The notes beneath the pieces were generated by a model, which was given only the letters and a program-made list of their open reading frames with translations, made no database searches and was not told the DNA's origin. A stretch of 33,416 bases of DNA from Paraburkholderia rhynchosiae (GTDB lineage: Bacteria; Pseudomonadota; Gammaproteobacteria; Burkholderiales; Burkholderiaceae), in NCBI RefSeq assembly GCF_002879865.1, contig NZ_PNXY01000047.1:1-33416 (forward strand). The letters run 5' to 3'. Numbering within the stretch: position 1 is the first letter of the stretch; the number at the start of each line of letters is the position of its first letter. A program made the translations under genes and the position numbers. This document shows, piece after piece, positions 1-8,043 of the stretch.

Positions 1-182
1 GCTCGCCCGGCAAGAAGAAACAGCGCGAGTTCACGCAGGCCGATATCAATGGTGTGATTCTGGAACAGTCGCAGCAGCGGCAAATGCAACAACCACGCAA
101 ACCTGGCCGTCGGTCTGCAAAGGTGATAGACACAGACGTAAGCGCCCTGCCAGTTCAGGCATCGTCCTTCAACAAGGTGTGA
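1..182 (+). CDS. ISNCY-family transposase, C-terminal fragment (5' end outside window)
   Basis: The reading frame starting at base 3 is open to a TGA at 180-182 and gives 59 residues. It contains KKKQREFTQADINGVI and QPRKPGRRSA, which align with KKQREFTQHDINGVI and QTRKPGRRSA at the end of the copy 2 transposase. This is the basic C-terminal tail beyond the integrase-type catalytic domain. It runs about 16 residues further than copy 2, ending in SSFNKV. The same residues can be recognised in copy 2 downstream of its stop, so copy 2 is prematurely terminated relative to this copy. Whether the rest of this gene is intact cannot be seen. Confidence 0.8.
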   Translation, partial: SPGKKKQREFTQADINGVILEQSQQRQMQQPRKPGRRSAKVIDTDVSALPVQASSFNKV

Positions 183-265
183 GACAAAAGGCGTTAGAAA
201 CAAACCCCTTAAACCCGGACATTTCAACTTAGCCAGAAAGCGGACATTTCAGAATGGCCTCGACA
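1..265 (+). mobile_element. 3' end of an ISNCY-type insertion sequence (copy 1, cut by the window edge)
   Basis: This is the right-hand part of an element whose transposase C-terminus (1-182) and non-coding tail closely match those of the complete copy that follows. The right end is placed at 265 because the terminal sequence ending in CCTCGACA recurs at 1928, at the end of copy 2. Internal GGACATTT motifs near 220 and 242 match the spaced repeats of copy 2. Only four bases (266-269) separate the two elements. The family name rests on transposase resemblance; the end position is read from the comparison of the two copies. Confidence 0.75.
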
Positions 266-269
266 TCTA

Positions 270-293
270 TGTTACGGCAAAGCTGTAATGTCG
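270..293 (+). repeat. left terminal repeat of IS copy 2
   Basis: This 24-base end matches the reverse complement of 1905-1928 at TGT (1-3), GGC (7-9) and ATGTCG (19-24). It precedes a second box, AACGTCG, at 311-317. Confidence 0.65.
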
Positions 294-353
294 TACCTGG
301 GCAAAGCTGAAACGTCGCATGTCATGCTGGCTGACCTTTGACGGGAGGCTTGC

Positions 354-1785
354 ATGACGACATCCGGGACGATCACCATGACGATGCGCGAGGTTGACCG
401 GCTCAGGACGATCCAGTCGGTGGTCGACGGGATGCTGACGACCTGGCAAGCCGCAGAGCGGCTTCAGCTGAGCCGGCGTCAGGTTGAGCGGCTGACGGTA
501 CGCTACCGCCGCCAGGGTGCCTCAGGACTGCTGTCACGGCATCGGGGGCACCCGAGCAACTACCAGCTGGCGGATGGCACGGCGGAACGCGCATTGAATC
601 TGATCCGGGGCAGTTATGCGGATTTCGGGCCGACGCTGGCATGCGAGAAGCTGTACGAATCGCACGGCATTCGCCTTGCCAAGGAGACGGTCAGGCGCCT
701 GATGACGGACGCAGGTCTGTGGGTGCCCCGGCGGCAGCGGCCGCCGAGGATTTACCAGCCGCGTGCCCGGCGCGCGTGTCTAGGCGAGCTGATCCAGATC
801 GACGGCAGCGATCACCGCTGGTTCGAGGAACGCTCGCCGGCGTGCACGCTGCTGGTCTATGTGGACGACGCCACCAGCCGGGATCATGGCGCTGCACTTC
901 ACGGCGACCGAATCGACCTTCAGCTACTTTGAGGCGACGCGCGCGTATATCGAACGCCACGGCAAGCCTGGCGCGTTCTACAGCGACAAAGCGAGCGTGT
1001 TTCGCAGTGGCAAGGCCCATGAAACGGGAAGCAGCGTGACGCATTTCGGCCGGGCGATGTTCGAGCTGAATATCGACACGTTCTGCGCGAACAGCAGCTC
1101 AGCGAAGGGTCGCGTCGAGCGCGCCCACCTGACGCTGCAGGACCGGCTGGTGAAGGAATTGCGACTGCGCGGAATCAGCACGATGGTCGAAGCCAATGCG
1201 TATGCGCCCTCCTTCATGGCGGCCTATAACGTGCGCTTCGCGAAGCCGCCGAAGAGCGATTTCGACGCCCACCGGCCGCTGCGGGGTGACGAGAATCTCG
1301 ACCTGCTGATGACGTGGCGCGAGACGCGACGTGTGACCAGATCGCTGACCGTTCAGTACGACCGCGTGATGTACCTGCTGGATGACACGCCGGAGAACCG
1401 CAAACTGATCCACCGGTACATCGACGTGTGGGAGTACCCGGACGGACGCATCGAGATCCGCGCAGATGGCCGGGTGCTGCCGTACAGGCAGTACGACCGT
1501 CTGGCCGAGATCGACCAGGGCGCGGTCGTTGAACATAAACGCCTGAATCACGCGCTGCAGGTCGCGCAGGCGATCCAGGCGCAACGCGACAACCGGCGCA
1601 TCTCCAGCTCCCCCGCGCGCACGAATCAGGGACAACCGGTTCGGGCAACAGAACGCGCGCAGGGCACCAAGAAGCAGCGCGAATTCACCCAGCACGACAT
1701 CAACGGCGTGATCACGGAATTGGCACAACGAAGGCAGCCGAACCAAACACGCAAACCTGGCCGTCGATCTGCAGGATCTGTCTGA
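354..1785 (+). pseudogene. ISNCY-family DDE transposase with a one-base frameshift
   Basis: Two overlapping frames together give a transposase of about 476 residues. The first (354 to about 880) has an N-terminal helix-turn-helix (TWQAAERLQLSRRQVERL) and the first catalytic Asp in LIQIDGSDHRWFE. The second (from about 883) continues with IMALHFTATES, the second Asp in AFYSDKASVF and the Glu in SSAKGRVERAHL, then the basic tail. The frames meet at GGG 880-882; removing one G restores VYVDDATSR-IMALHF. All three DDE residues are therefore present but split between frames. The stop at 1783-1785 is earlier than in copy 1. A programmed frameshift cannot be excluded, but no slippery A-run or pseudoknot is evident, so simple decay or a sequencing indel is more likely. 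Confidence 0.85.
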
Positions 1786-1904
1786 ACGGGCTGACACGCC
1801 CTGCCCGTTCACGCGCTGTCCTTCAACGCTACGTGAGATTCAAACCGTTAAAGACAGTGTCAAACTCAAGGTCAAAACCCGACATTTCTAAATAGCTGCA
1901 GCTG

Positions 1905-1928
1905 CGACATCTGGGAATGGCCTCGACA
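1905..1928 (+). repeat. right terminal repeat of IS copy 2
   Basis: The last 14 bases (1915-1928) are identical to 252-265, the end of copy 1. This marks them as the conserved element terminus rather than a target-site duplication. Confidence 0.65.
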
Positions 1929-2148
1929 AGCAGTCCGTGGTATACCGCGCGAGAATCACGGAATGGCGATGGGGCTTTACACTGCCTTCCTGGATGTGGC
2001 GATGGCGATAGGAAGCCCGGCCCTCGGGTGGGTCGGCGGGCGCGTCGGGCTACGTGCAGTCTTCATGGTCAGCGCTCTTATCGTTGCCTGCACCGCCGGC
2101 GTGGCCGTTCAGCTGCTTCGTAAGCGCAACGATCGGGTAGCCGCATGA
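1929..2148 (+). pseudogene. MFS transporter, C-terminal fragment truncated by the IS
   Basis: The frame through 1930-2148 encodes about 72 residues, beginning AVRGIPRENHG and running through AMGLYTAFLDVAMAIGSPALG and a last hydrophobic helix (FMVSALIVACTAGVAVQLL) to a TGA at 2146-2148. This matches the end of 12-helix MFS carriers of the YfcJ/YhhS type (helices 11-12 region), in which AVRR.P....RG.A.G.YTAFLD is typical. Similarity begins exactly at the IS right end, so the IS insertion, or a deletion running from it, removed the first five sixths of the gene. An internal ATG at 1963 could give a 61-residue peptide, but no function is expected. It is on the plus strand, convergent with the MHS carrier downstream. 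Confidence 0.75.
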
Positions 2149-2160
2149 ATGCGTGACACA

Positions 2161-2181
2161 GCCCGCTAGTGCTCAGCGGGC
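2161..2181. terminator. hairpin between convergent transporter genes, possible terminator
   Basis: A perfect 7-base stem (GCCCGCT / AGCGGGC) with a 7-base loop lies 13 bases after the MFS fragment stop and 94 bases beyond the stop of the minus-strand MHS gene. There is no T-run on either strand, so Rho-independent termination is only possible, not shown. Confidence 0.35.
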
Positions 2182-2274
2182 CCCATTCAGCCCACCCGCC
2201 GATAGACGTGGACACTACGGAACGTAACCGACCGGTGCCCGTTCTACTTCGGGCCAAGCCGGCATTGCGCGAAA

Positions 2275-3600
2275 TTATCTCGCTTCATGTATGGCCCCAG
2301 TAGCGCGCTCGCCGGACGCTGAACCGCTGGCGGTACGCAGACTCACGCCTTTCGTCTCGGGCACGAATTGAGTCATGATGAGACAGGCAACCGCGACTAC
2401 GGCAACATAATAAGCCGGCGCAAGGGGCGATCCAAACGCACGGACCAGAAGTGTACCGATCAACGGTGTCGTTCCTCCGAACACGGCCACGGTGACTTGA
2501 TACGAGATCGCGTGCCCCGTTGCACGGAACGAAGTCGGGAAAAACTCGGGCGCGGCAACAAAGCATGAACCGCCATACAGTCCGACCCCCACAACCAGCA
2601 GGAGTTGACCGATCAGCGCGCCCGCAATCGTACCCGTCGCCGCCAGATAGACACCAGGATACGCAGCGAAAGCTAACCATGCAGCGCCGAAAGTGAGTAT
2701 GGGCTTTCGGCCGAAGCGGTCGCTTAACATTCCGCCGAGCGGAATCATGAAGGACAGCACAACGACGGCGGCGGCGTTCGAAAAAAGCGCCAATGTCGGA
2801 TCGAGCTTCGCCACTCGAACGAGAAAAGTGTACATAAACCCGAGTATCAGGTAGGAGCCCACAGTCTGAATGGGCTGAATCATCGCCACGTTGAGCATGC
2901 CCTTCAGACCGCCTTCACGCATCGCGGTAAGAAGAGGATTCTTCGGGTGCGTCCTGCGTGTTGCTTGCTTAAATTCATCCGGCTCGTCGAGATTGCGCCG
3001 CAACCAGAAGCCCACGATGCCGATAAGTCCGCCGGCAAGAAAGGGGACGCGCCAAACCCAGTCGGCATACGAAGTCGCACCGGCCGCAAGTTGGAGGCCG
3101 ATCAGGAGTATTGCCACCAGAGCATTGGGCAGATGTGAAAAAATCAAAGTCAGGCCGATCCAACCGCCTCTACGGTCATGTGGCGCCGATTCGAGGATAA
3201 AGCTGGTGGTGCCCGTCGTCTCGCCACCGAGCGCAAGGCCTTGCGCGATCCGGCATATGACAAGGAGAATGGGGGCTGCGATTCCAATGCTGGCATAAGT
3301 AGGCAGGAGGCCAATTACGGCGGTGCCAAGCGCCATCAGCCAGACGGTGGTCGCCATGACCTGTACACGCCCGACCTTGTCCGCGATAACGCCGAACATC
3401 AATCCCCCCAGAGGCCGGGCGAAGAACGCCACGGCGTAGACGGCGAAGGTACTCAGAAGCGCTGCGGTACGGTCGCTGCCGGGGAAGAAATGCGCCGCCA
3501 AGATCGGAACGGAGAACCCGAAAACCGCGAAGTCGTAGATTTCTCCAAAATTGCCGATAGAGCCGGCCGAAAGCGTTCGAATAGTACTTTGACTGGCCAC
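2275..3600 (-). CDS. MFS transporter, metabolite:H+ symporter (MHS) type
   Basis: This is a predicted inner-membrane proton symporter of about 441 residues with 12 hydrophobic helices. The start is read as GTG at 3598-3600 because GGAGG lies six bases upstream; an upstream in-frame GTG at 3613-3615 has no such site. Family marks are the N-terminal GNFGEIYDFAVFGF segment (usually GN..EWYDF in MHS carriers such as KgtP, ProP and ShiA), the helix 2-3 loop GVIADKVGR, and FPTSFRATGHAISYQ near helix 11. Known MHS substrates are organic acids, betaines and shikimate-like compounds; the substrate here is unknown. It is the last gene of the minus-strand run that includes the ABC importer, 136 bases after a small gene, and may have its own promoter given the palindrome at 3637-3652. 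Confidence 0.85.
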   Translation of the reverse strand: MASQSTIRTLSAGSIGNFGEIYDFAVFGFSVPILAAHFFPGSDRTAALLSTFAVYAVAFFARPLGGLMFGVIADKVGRVQVMATTVWLMALGTAVIGLLPTYASIGIAAPILLVICRIAQGLALGGETTGTTSFILESAPHDRRGGWIGLTLIFSHLPNALVAILLIGLQLAAGATSYADWVWRVPFLAGGLIGIVGFWLRRNLDEPDEFKQATRRTHPKNPLLTAMREGGLKGMLNVAMIQPIQTVGSYLILGFMYTFLVRVAKLDPTLALFSNAAAVVVLSFMIPLGGMLSDRFGRKPILTFGAAWLAFAAYPGVYLAATGTIAGALIGQLLLVVGVGLYGGSCFVAAPEFFPTSFRATGHAISYQVTVAVFGGTTPLIGTLLVRAFGSPLAPAYYVAVVAVACLIMTQFVPETKGVSLRTASGSASGERATGAIHEAR

Positions 3601-3636
3601 GTCAATCCTCCACACAAGCGTTATATTGATGCAACG

Positions 3637-3652
3637 GGCAACAAGCGTTGCC
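3637..3652. promoter_or_regulatory. palindrome upstream of the MHS transporter, candidate operator
   Basis: GGCAAC-AAGC-GTTGCC is a perfect 6-4-6 inverted repeat, 36 bases upstream of the GTG start of the transporter gene. A second, overlapping CAACG/CGTTG pair is present. The position suits a repressor site, but no regulator can be assigned. Confidence 0.3.
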
Positions 3653-3736
3653 GGATGAGCGAGAACCGCCGCCGCTCGTTAAGGTCGAGCAATCCACCCG
3701 GAACCGTCACAAACTCGCGCTGCCCCGGGCGCCCTG

Positions 3737-3940
3737 CTAGATCATTCGGCTAAGGCGAAGAATGTCAGGCAGCCCGAAATCGGTCACGCTGGGCTGGGTG
3801 TGGCCGCGAGAAAGCGCTACCTTGACTGCAATTTCGTAAGCCAAGTACCGCTCACGCAACAACGCGTTGAGTCCTTGCGAAATAATCTCCCTCTCAGCTG
3901 GCGTTAAAACACCGGGTGCGCTGAAATCAAGACATGCCAT
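3737..3940 (-). CDS. small protein of unknown function (67 aa)
   Basis: The ATG at 3938-3940 is preceded by AGGAGA with good spacing. A longer frame to 4009 has no ribosome site and would run into a strong hairpin, so the short form is preferred. The product begins MACLDFSAPGVLTPAEREII and is a soluble, probably helical protein. It has a central amphipathic stretch (SQGLNALLRERYLAYEIAVK) and a C-terminal TDFGLPDILRLSRMI. No signal peptide or membrane helix is seen. I do not recognise the family. It sits between the ABC permease (160 bases upstream) and the MHS symporter. It could be a small partner of either transporter or an unrelated insert. Confidence 0.6.
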   Translation of the reverse strand: MACLDFSAPGVLTPAEREIISQGLNALLRERYLAYEIAVKVALSRGHTQPSVTDFGLPDILRLSRMI

Positions 3941-3980
3941 GAACGTCTCCTGAACTGGCTCGACCCCGCTTGATCCGCAT

Positions 3981-4040
3981 CGGTGCGAGTTGGCTCCGCA
4001 TAGTCCCAAAGCTTCCTGTGCCAGCGGAGGACTCGCACCG
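3981..4040. other. long interrupted hairpin between the ABC permease and the small gene
   Basis: CGGTGCGAGT (3981-3990) pairs perfectly with ACTCGCACCG (4031-4040). Inside this, CTCCGC (3994-3999) pairs with GCGGAG (4024-4029) across a 3/1-base internal loop, leaving a 24-base apical loop. Sixteen base pairs in one intergenic structure is well above what one expects by chance. No T-run follows on the minus strand. It could be an mRNA processing or stability element that sets lower expression of downstream genes, or a terminator-like attenuator. Confidence 0.55.
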
Positions 4041-4099
4041 CCATTTGTCGACCTTTACGGCCAGGCCACAGCGGAGCGCATCGTCTCATCGGATCGCTA

Positions 4100-5341
4100 C
4101 TAGCGCTTACGGCGGCGTGATCCGCCGACCGTATAGATAGCGGCGGCCGTGACAACCACCGTTCCTTCGATGACGCCCTGATAGTTCGCACCCAGGTTCA
4201 GAATGTTGAACCCGTTCGTCAGGGTGAAAAGGAGCAGTGCGCCTGCAAGGGTTTTGATAACGGAACCCGCGCCGCCAAACAGAGAAGTCCCGCCGAGGAT
4301 CGCGGAGGCGATGACAGTCAACTCTGCCCCTTGCATCGCCGTTGGGTTGACTGCTCCCAGGCGACTGCCGAACAATACGCCGCCGAAGCCCGCCGCCGCA
4401 CTGCACAGGATGAACCCAGCCATCTTGTAGCGCTTCACATTGATCCCAGACAAGCGGGCCGCCTCGGGATTACCACCTACCGCGTAGACTCGTCGACCAA
4501 TGTTCGTCATGCTCAGGATAAACCAGACAATCGCCGTGAAAATCGCCATATACACGACGGGTTTGGGCATCGCAAGCGACAGTCCACCGGCAACCACGAG
4601 AGCAAGGCAACAGATACCGCCAACGATCATGCCAAGGGATGTCGTCGGGATATTGCGTGCTTCGCGACGCGCTCGAAGCAGGATCCAGCAACCCGCGAAC
4701 AACAGTGCAGCGCCTATCACGATGAGGGGAATGGCGACTGGCAGGCGGCCTGATTCGAACATTCGCATAGCCTGCAGCGCTTCGGGCGTATCAACCGACA
4801 GGGACCGGCCGTCGGTGTAGATCTGAACCACACCGCGGATCGCGGTCAACGTCCCCAACGTGACAATGAACGCATTGATCCCGAGGTATTGGACGATCGC
4901 ACCATTCAACAGCCCCGCCAGAATCGAGACGAGCATCGCAACAAGCGCCGCAGGCCAGAACCCGAGTGTGTCAGACAGACCCACGAGCACCGCTGCCGAC
5001 AGCGCCGCCACCGACGCAACCGAAAGGTCGAAATTTCCAGTGATCAGAATGACCGTCATGGCAACTGCGATGATGGCCACCAGCGACGACTGATACAGGA
5101 CGTTGGAGATGTTAACCACGCTCAGGTAACTTGGCCTGCCGGTGTAGGCGGCGACGCCAGAGATAATCAGTACCAGCAGGATTAGCGCGTAGTAAACGCC
5201 CATCTCGCGAAGACTGAGCAATCGTCGCCAATCAGTCATTTGTCCTTGCGCCATTTGAGAAACGCCGTCCGTCGGCCCTCCAGAGGATTCATTGCCGCCA
5301 CTTGACGGTCCGGAATGTGTTGAAGTCGTCAGGTTCATCAT
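4100..5341 (-). CDS. ABC transporter permease, ribose/xylose type (RbsC/XylH-like)
   Basis: This is the inner-membrane permease of a carbohydrate importer (BPD_transp_2 family), about 413 residues. The start is taken as the ATG at 5339-5341 preceded by GAGAG; an upstream TTG overlapping the ATPase stop is less likely. The N-terminus is a long hydrophilic Ser/Gly-rich leader. It is followed by about ten or more hydrophobic helices. Family marks are AMTVILITGNFDLSVASVAA, NGAIVQYLGINAFIVTLGT, the cytoplasmic coupling segment VYAVGGNPEAARLSGINVKR, and GAELTVIASAILGGTSLFGG near the end. The extra hydrophobic segment around residues 235-275 makes it longer than RbsC and more like XylH. The gene follows the ATPase by 11 bases and should be co-transcribed with it and the binding protein. 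Confidence 0.92.
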   Translation of the reverse strand: MMNLTTSTHSGPSSGGNESSGGPTDGVSQMAQGQMTDWRRLLSLREMGVYYALILLVLIISGVAAYTGRPSYLSVVNISNVLYQSSLVAIIAVAMTVILITGNFDLSVASVAALSAAVLVGLSDTLGFWPAALVAMLVSILAGLLNGAIVQYLGINAFIVTLGTLTAIRGVVQIYTDGRSLSVDTPEALQAMRMFESGRLPVAIPLIVIGAALLFAGCWILLRARREARNIPTTSLGMIVGGICCLALVVAGGLSLAMPKPVVYMAIFTAIVWFILSMTNIGRRVYAVGGNPEAARLSGINVKRYKMAGFILCSAAAGFGGVLFGSRLGAVNPTAMQGAELTVIASAILGGTSLFGGAGSVIKTLAGALLLFTLTNGFNILNLGANYQGVIEGTVVVTAAAIYTVGGSRRRKR

Positions 5342-5352
5342 TACTCTCTCTT

Positions 5353-6891
5353 TCAAGATTGCGCGCCTGCGCGTTGCTCGCTAGCCGGGTTCGCACTCTT
5401 GCCGCCCGCCAACAACATCAGCTCATGCTCAGACGTCTCGTGGCCAGCGCGCTTAGCAATGCACCGCCCGTCGCGCATAATCAGGATCCGCGTGCTCACT
5501 GCGAGGAGCTCCTCGAATTCGGACGAAACCATGATGACCGCTTTGCCCGCCGCAGCAAGCTCGCGCACGAGCAGCAGTACGTCCGTCTTCGCTCCGATGT
5601 CGATGCCGGCGGTCGGCTCGTCCAGCAAGAACACCTTCACATCGCTGAATAGCCACTTGGCAATCGTTACTTTCTGCGCATTGCCCCCGCTAAGCTCGGT
5701 CACAAGGATGTCCGGCGAACTCGCCTTGATCGACAGGCGACGGATCGCCTCAGCGCCGCGTTTGCGCTCTCGCGCGGGATCTGGCAACCAGCGGCCTCGC
5801 GAAACGCCGCTGAGCGCCGGCAGCGTTGTGTTGCGCCAGATTTCGAACCCGGGGACGAGACCCTGTTCCATACGGTCTTCTGGAACTAATCCGAGCCCGG
5901 CCCTCACTGCTGCAGCCGTCGATTTCCCAATCGATCGACCCTCGACCAACACCTCACCGGTGGCATCGGGGTCCGCACCAAAAATCGCATGCAGAAGTTC
6001 ACTACGACCCGAGCCAAGCAGACCCGCGATTCCCACGACCTCCCCCGCCCGTACTTTCAACGAGATGGTCGCGAGATTCTCGGGAGAGGCGACGCCTTTT
6101 AGCTCAAGCACCACAGGCGCGCTCAAATCCACTGGCTTCGTGGGCACCCGCTCCAGTGCAACGATCTGCCGTCCAACGATAGCTTCCGCGAGACGCGACT
6201 CGTCAAGATCAGACGTTTGCGCATCGACGACTGCTTGCCCATCACGAAGTATGGTGACCCGGTCCGTGAGCGCCATGACCTCGTCGAGAAAATGCGACAC
6301 GAACAGAATCGCTTTATCTTCGACGCGGGACAGGTGCCGCACGATCTGGTAGACAACCTCGCGCTCACTTGCCGCAAGGGACGCGGTCGGCTCGTCCATC
6401 ACGATCAGGTCGGCGCCCGTTCCGAGCGCCTGCATAATCGCGACCATCTGGCGTTGGCCGATGGACAGGTCGCTCACGAGCCCGTCCGGATGAAGCCAAT
6501 AGCCGACTCGCCCACAGAGATCGGAGAAACGCTTGCGAATGACCGTGCTACGACGCCACCGGCTTTCCTCGCCGAGGAATACATTCTCGAGTACCGAAAG
6601 CGTTGGCACCAGAGGGATGTGCTGATGAATCGTAGCAATCCCCATGTCGTTCGCGGCTTTGGGACTCGAGTATTCAACGGGCGTCCCTTTCCAGACGATT
6701 CGTCCGCCCGTCGCGGGAAACGAGCCCGACAGGATCTTGATCAGCGTCGATTTGCCAGCGCCGTTCGCGCCGAGTAACCCGTGAACCGTTCCGCGCGAGA
6801 CGTTGAGGTTGACTCCGCGCAGTGCGGTCAGGCCGTTCGGGAATGTCTTCGTCACGCCCTGCAATTGCAAAAGCGGGATTTCGTTTTCCAT
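5353..6891 (-). CDS. sugar ABC transporter ATP-binding protein, double-domain (RbsA/XylG/MglA type)
   Basis: This cytoplasmic ATPase of about 512 residues energises the importer. The start ATG at 6889-6891 (MENEIPLLQL) is chosen because AGGAGG lies seven bases upstream. The N-terminal domain is catalytically complete: Walker A GANGAGKST (about 41-49), signature LSIGQRQ (about 142-148) and Walker B DLIVMDEP (about 161-168). The C-terminal domain has a degenerate Walker A (LLGSGRSELL) but an intact signature LSGGNAQK and Walker B VFLLDEPTAGID. This asymmetry is usual in the family. Substrates of relatives are ribose, xylose, galactose, allose and erythritol-like polyols, so the sequence does not fix the sugar. 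The gene lies 39 bases after the binding-protein gene. Confidence 0.95.
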   Translation of the reverse strand: MENEIPLLQLQGVTKTFPNGLTALRGVNLNVSRGTVHGLLGANGAGKSTLIKILSGSFPATGGRIVWKGTPVEYSSPKAANDMGIATIHQHIPLVPTLSVLENVFLGEESRWRRSTVIRKRFSDLCGRVGYWLHPDGLVSDLSIGQRQMVAIMQALGTGADLIVMDEPTASLAASEREVVYQIVRHLSRVEDKAILFVSHFLDEVMALTDRVTILRDGQAVVDAQTSDLDESRLAEAIVGRQIVALERVPTKPVDLSAPVVLELKGVASPENLATISLKVRAGEVVGIAGLLGSGRSELLHAIFGADPDATGEVLVEGRSIGKSTAAAVRAGLGLVPEDRMEQGLVPGFEIWRNTTLPALSGVSRGRWLPDPARERKRGAEAIRRLSIKASSPDILVTELSGGNAQKVTIAKWLFSDVKVFLLDEPTAGIDIGAKTDVLLLVRELAAAGKAVIMVSSEFEELLAVSTRILIMRDGRCIAKRAGHETSEHELMLLAGGKSANPASEQRAGAQS

Positions 6892-6930
6892 TTGGCTGCC
6901 TCCTACACCTTCAGTTGACATCAACGCTGC

Positions 6931-7899
6931 TTACCACTCGGGCGCGCATTGGGACAGGCTGGCCTTCGTCACCTGAGGGGTGTCAACATCGACAAACTGT
7001 GCTTTCGGCGCGGCGGGGTTCGTCACTGCCGCATACAAGGCCTTGAACGCAAGCGCGCCCATTTTTCCCGGCTGGATGCAAACCGTGCCATCGACATCGC
7101 CAGCCTTGATGGCGTTGATGCCGAGTCGCGATCCGCCTCGACTGACGAGTTTTGCGTGGGACCCCGCCGCACGTACAGCTCGAGCACAGCCAATGACCAT
7201 GTCGTCGGCCTGGTTGAAGAAAAGGTCGACATCCGGGTGTGCGGACAGAATGTTCTGGCACACGGACTCCCCTTTTTCAGGAGTCCAGTCGGTGGGCTGC
7301 GACGCGACGATCTGATACTTGATGCCCGCCTTATCAAGTCCTTCCTTGAAGCCCTTTGTCACCTGCCATACCGTCGGGTAGCCAGGCGCCCCCTCGACGA
7401 TCGCGATATTGGCTGTCCGCCCCTTCGGAAGCAAGGTTGCGGCAATCTGTGCGGCATCGTATCCGGCATGCACCTCGTCGCTTGCGACCAGTGCGCTTAC
7501 TTTTGGATAGACGTCTTTGATCGGATGCTTTTGCGGATCACCGACTTGCGTCGCAACCGCCACGAACGGGATGTTATGGGACGCGGCACGGTCTACCCAA
7601 GATTGAGCAACCACCGCGTCGATTGGAAGAACCGCGATCCCGTCGACCTTTTGAGCGATGAGGTCGTCAACCGCATTTCCCTGCCTTTCGACGCTTGTCT
7701 TCGCGTCAAGGACAATCGTTTTGACGCCCGCCGCCTTCGCTGCCGCCTCGAATCCTTTCGCCGCTGCCACATTGAACGGATACTGCATGCCTGCGGCGAC
7801 GTAGCCCAGCGTGATGTCCTTGGCCATGGCGGCGTCTGTCACAAGCGCCAAGACGCCGGCTACGCCGATCAGTGCCACTTTCCTGACGTACTTTTTCAT
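6931..7899 (-). CDS. periplasmic sugar-binding protein of the ABC importer
   Basis: This is a type I periplasmic binding protein of 322 residues (Peripla_BP_4 family). It begins MKKYVRKVALIGVAGVLALV, a typical signal peptide with probable cleavage after TDAAMA (about residue 26). The ATG at 7897-7899 follows GGAGA. The mature part starts KDITLGYVAAGMQYPF and includes LIAQKVDGIAVLPID and NILSAHPDVDLFFNQADDM, both typical of the fold. It also has two cysteines, in VCQNI and DGTVCIQ. It is the first gene of the binding protein-ATPase-permease set, the usual order for high expression of the periplasmic component. Immediately upstream lies the decayed 3' end of a related binding-protein gene, so this protein may have replaced an older one. 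Confidence 0.93.
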   Translation of the reverse strand: MKKYVRKVALIGVAGVLALVTDAAMAKDITLGYVAAGMQYPFNVAAAKGFEAAAKAAGVKTIVLDAKTSVERQGNAVDDLIAQKVDGIAVLPIDAVVAQSWVDRAASHNIPFVAVATQVGDPQKHPIKDVYPKVSALVASDEVHAGYDAAQIAATLLPKGRTANIAIVEGAPGYPTVWQVTKGFKEGLDKAGIKYQIVASQPTDWTPEKGESVCQNILSAHPDVDLFFNQADDMVIGCARAVRAAGSHAKLVSRGGSRLGINAIKAGDVDGTVCIQPGKMGALAFKALYAAVTNPAAPKAQFVDVDTPQVTKASLSQCAPEW

Positions 7900-8043
7900 T
7901 ACTGTCTCCACATTTAGTTGATTTGCTAGCCGCAGAACTGTCCAGGCCTGCCTGCACGAGTCATGCGGTCGTCTCTCTGTGTGCCCCGCATGTTTTCTCG
8001 AACCGACTGCTCGCAAGCGATGGTCAAGATGCGTGAGCCGCTA

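Larger units (their letters stand above)
270..1928 (+). mobile_element. ISNCY-type insertion sequence, copy 2 (about 1.66 kb, complete by its ends)
   Basis: The left end begins TGTTACGGCAAAG at 270 and the reverse complement of the right end begins TGTCGAGGCCATT at 1928. Both ends carry TGT at 1-3, GGC at 7-9 and ATGTCG at 19-24, followed about 17-18 bases later by a second AACGTCG/AATGTCG box. This spaced-repeat structure defines the termini better than one contiguous inverted repeat. The transposase inside is frameshifted, so the copy is probably not autonomous. No convincing target duplication is seen: the left flank is TCTA and the right flank is AGCA. The right end abuts the interior of an MFS gene exactly. 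Confidence 0.8.

Noticed and set aside
252..1928. The 14-base direct repeat GAATGGCCTCGACA at 252-265 and 1915-1928 as a target-site duplication of copy 2
   Set aside because: Both occurrences lie at the same distance from homologous right-end sequences, and the last bases mirror the left end of copy 2 at 270. It is therefore the shared terminus of two related elements.
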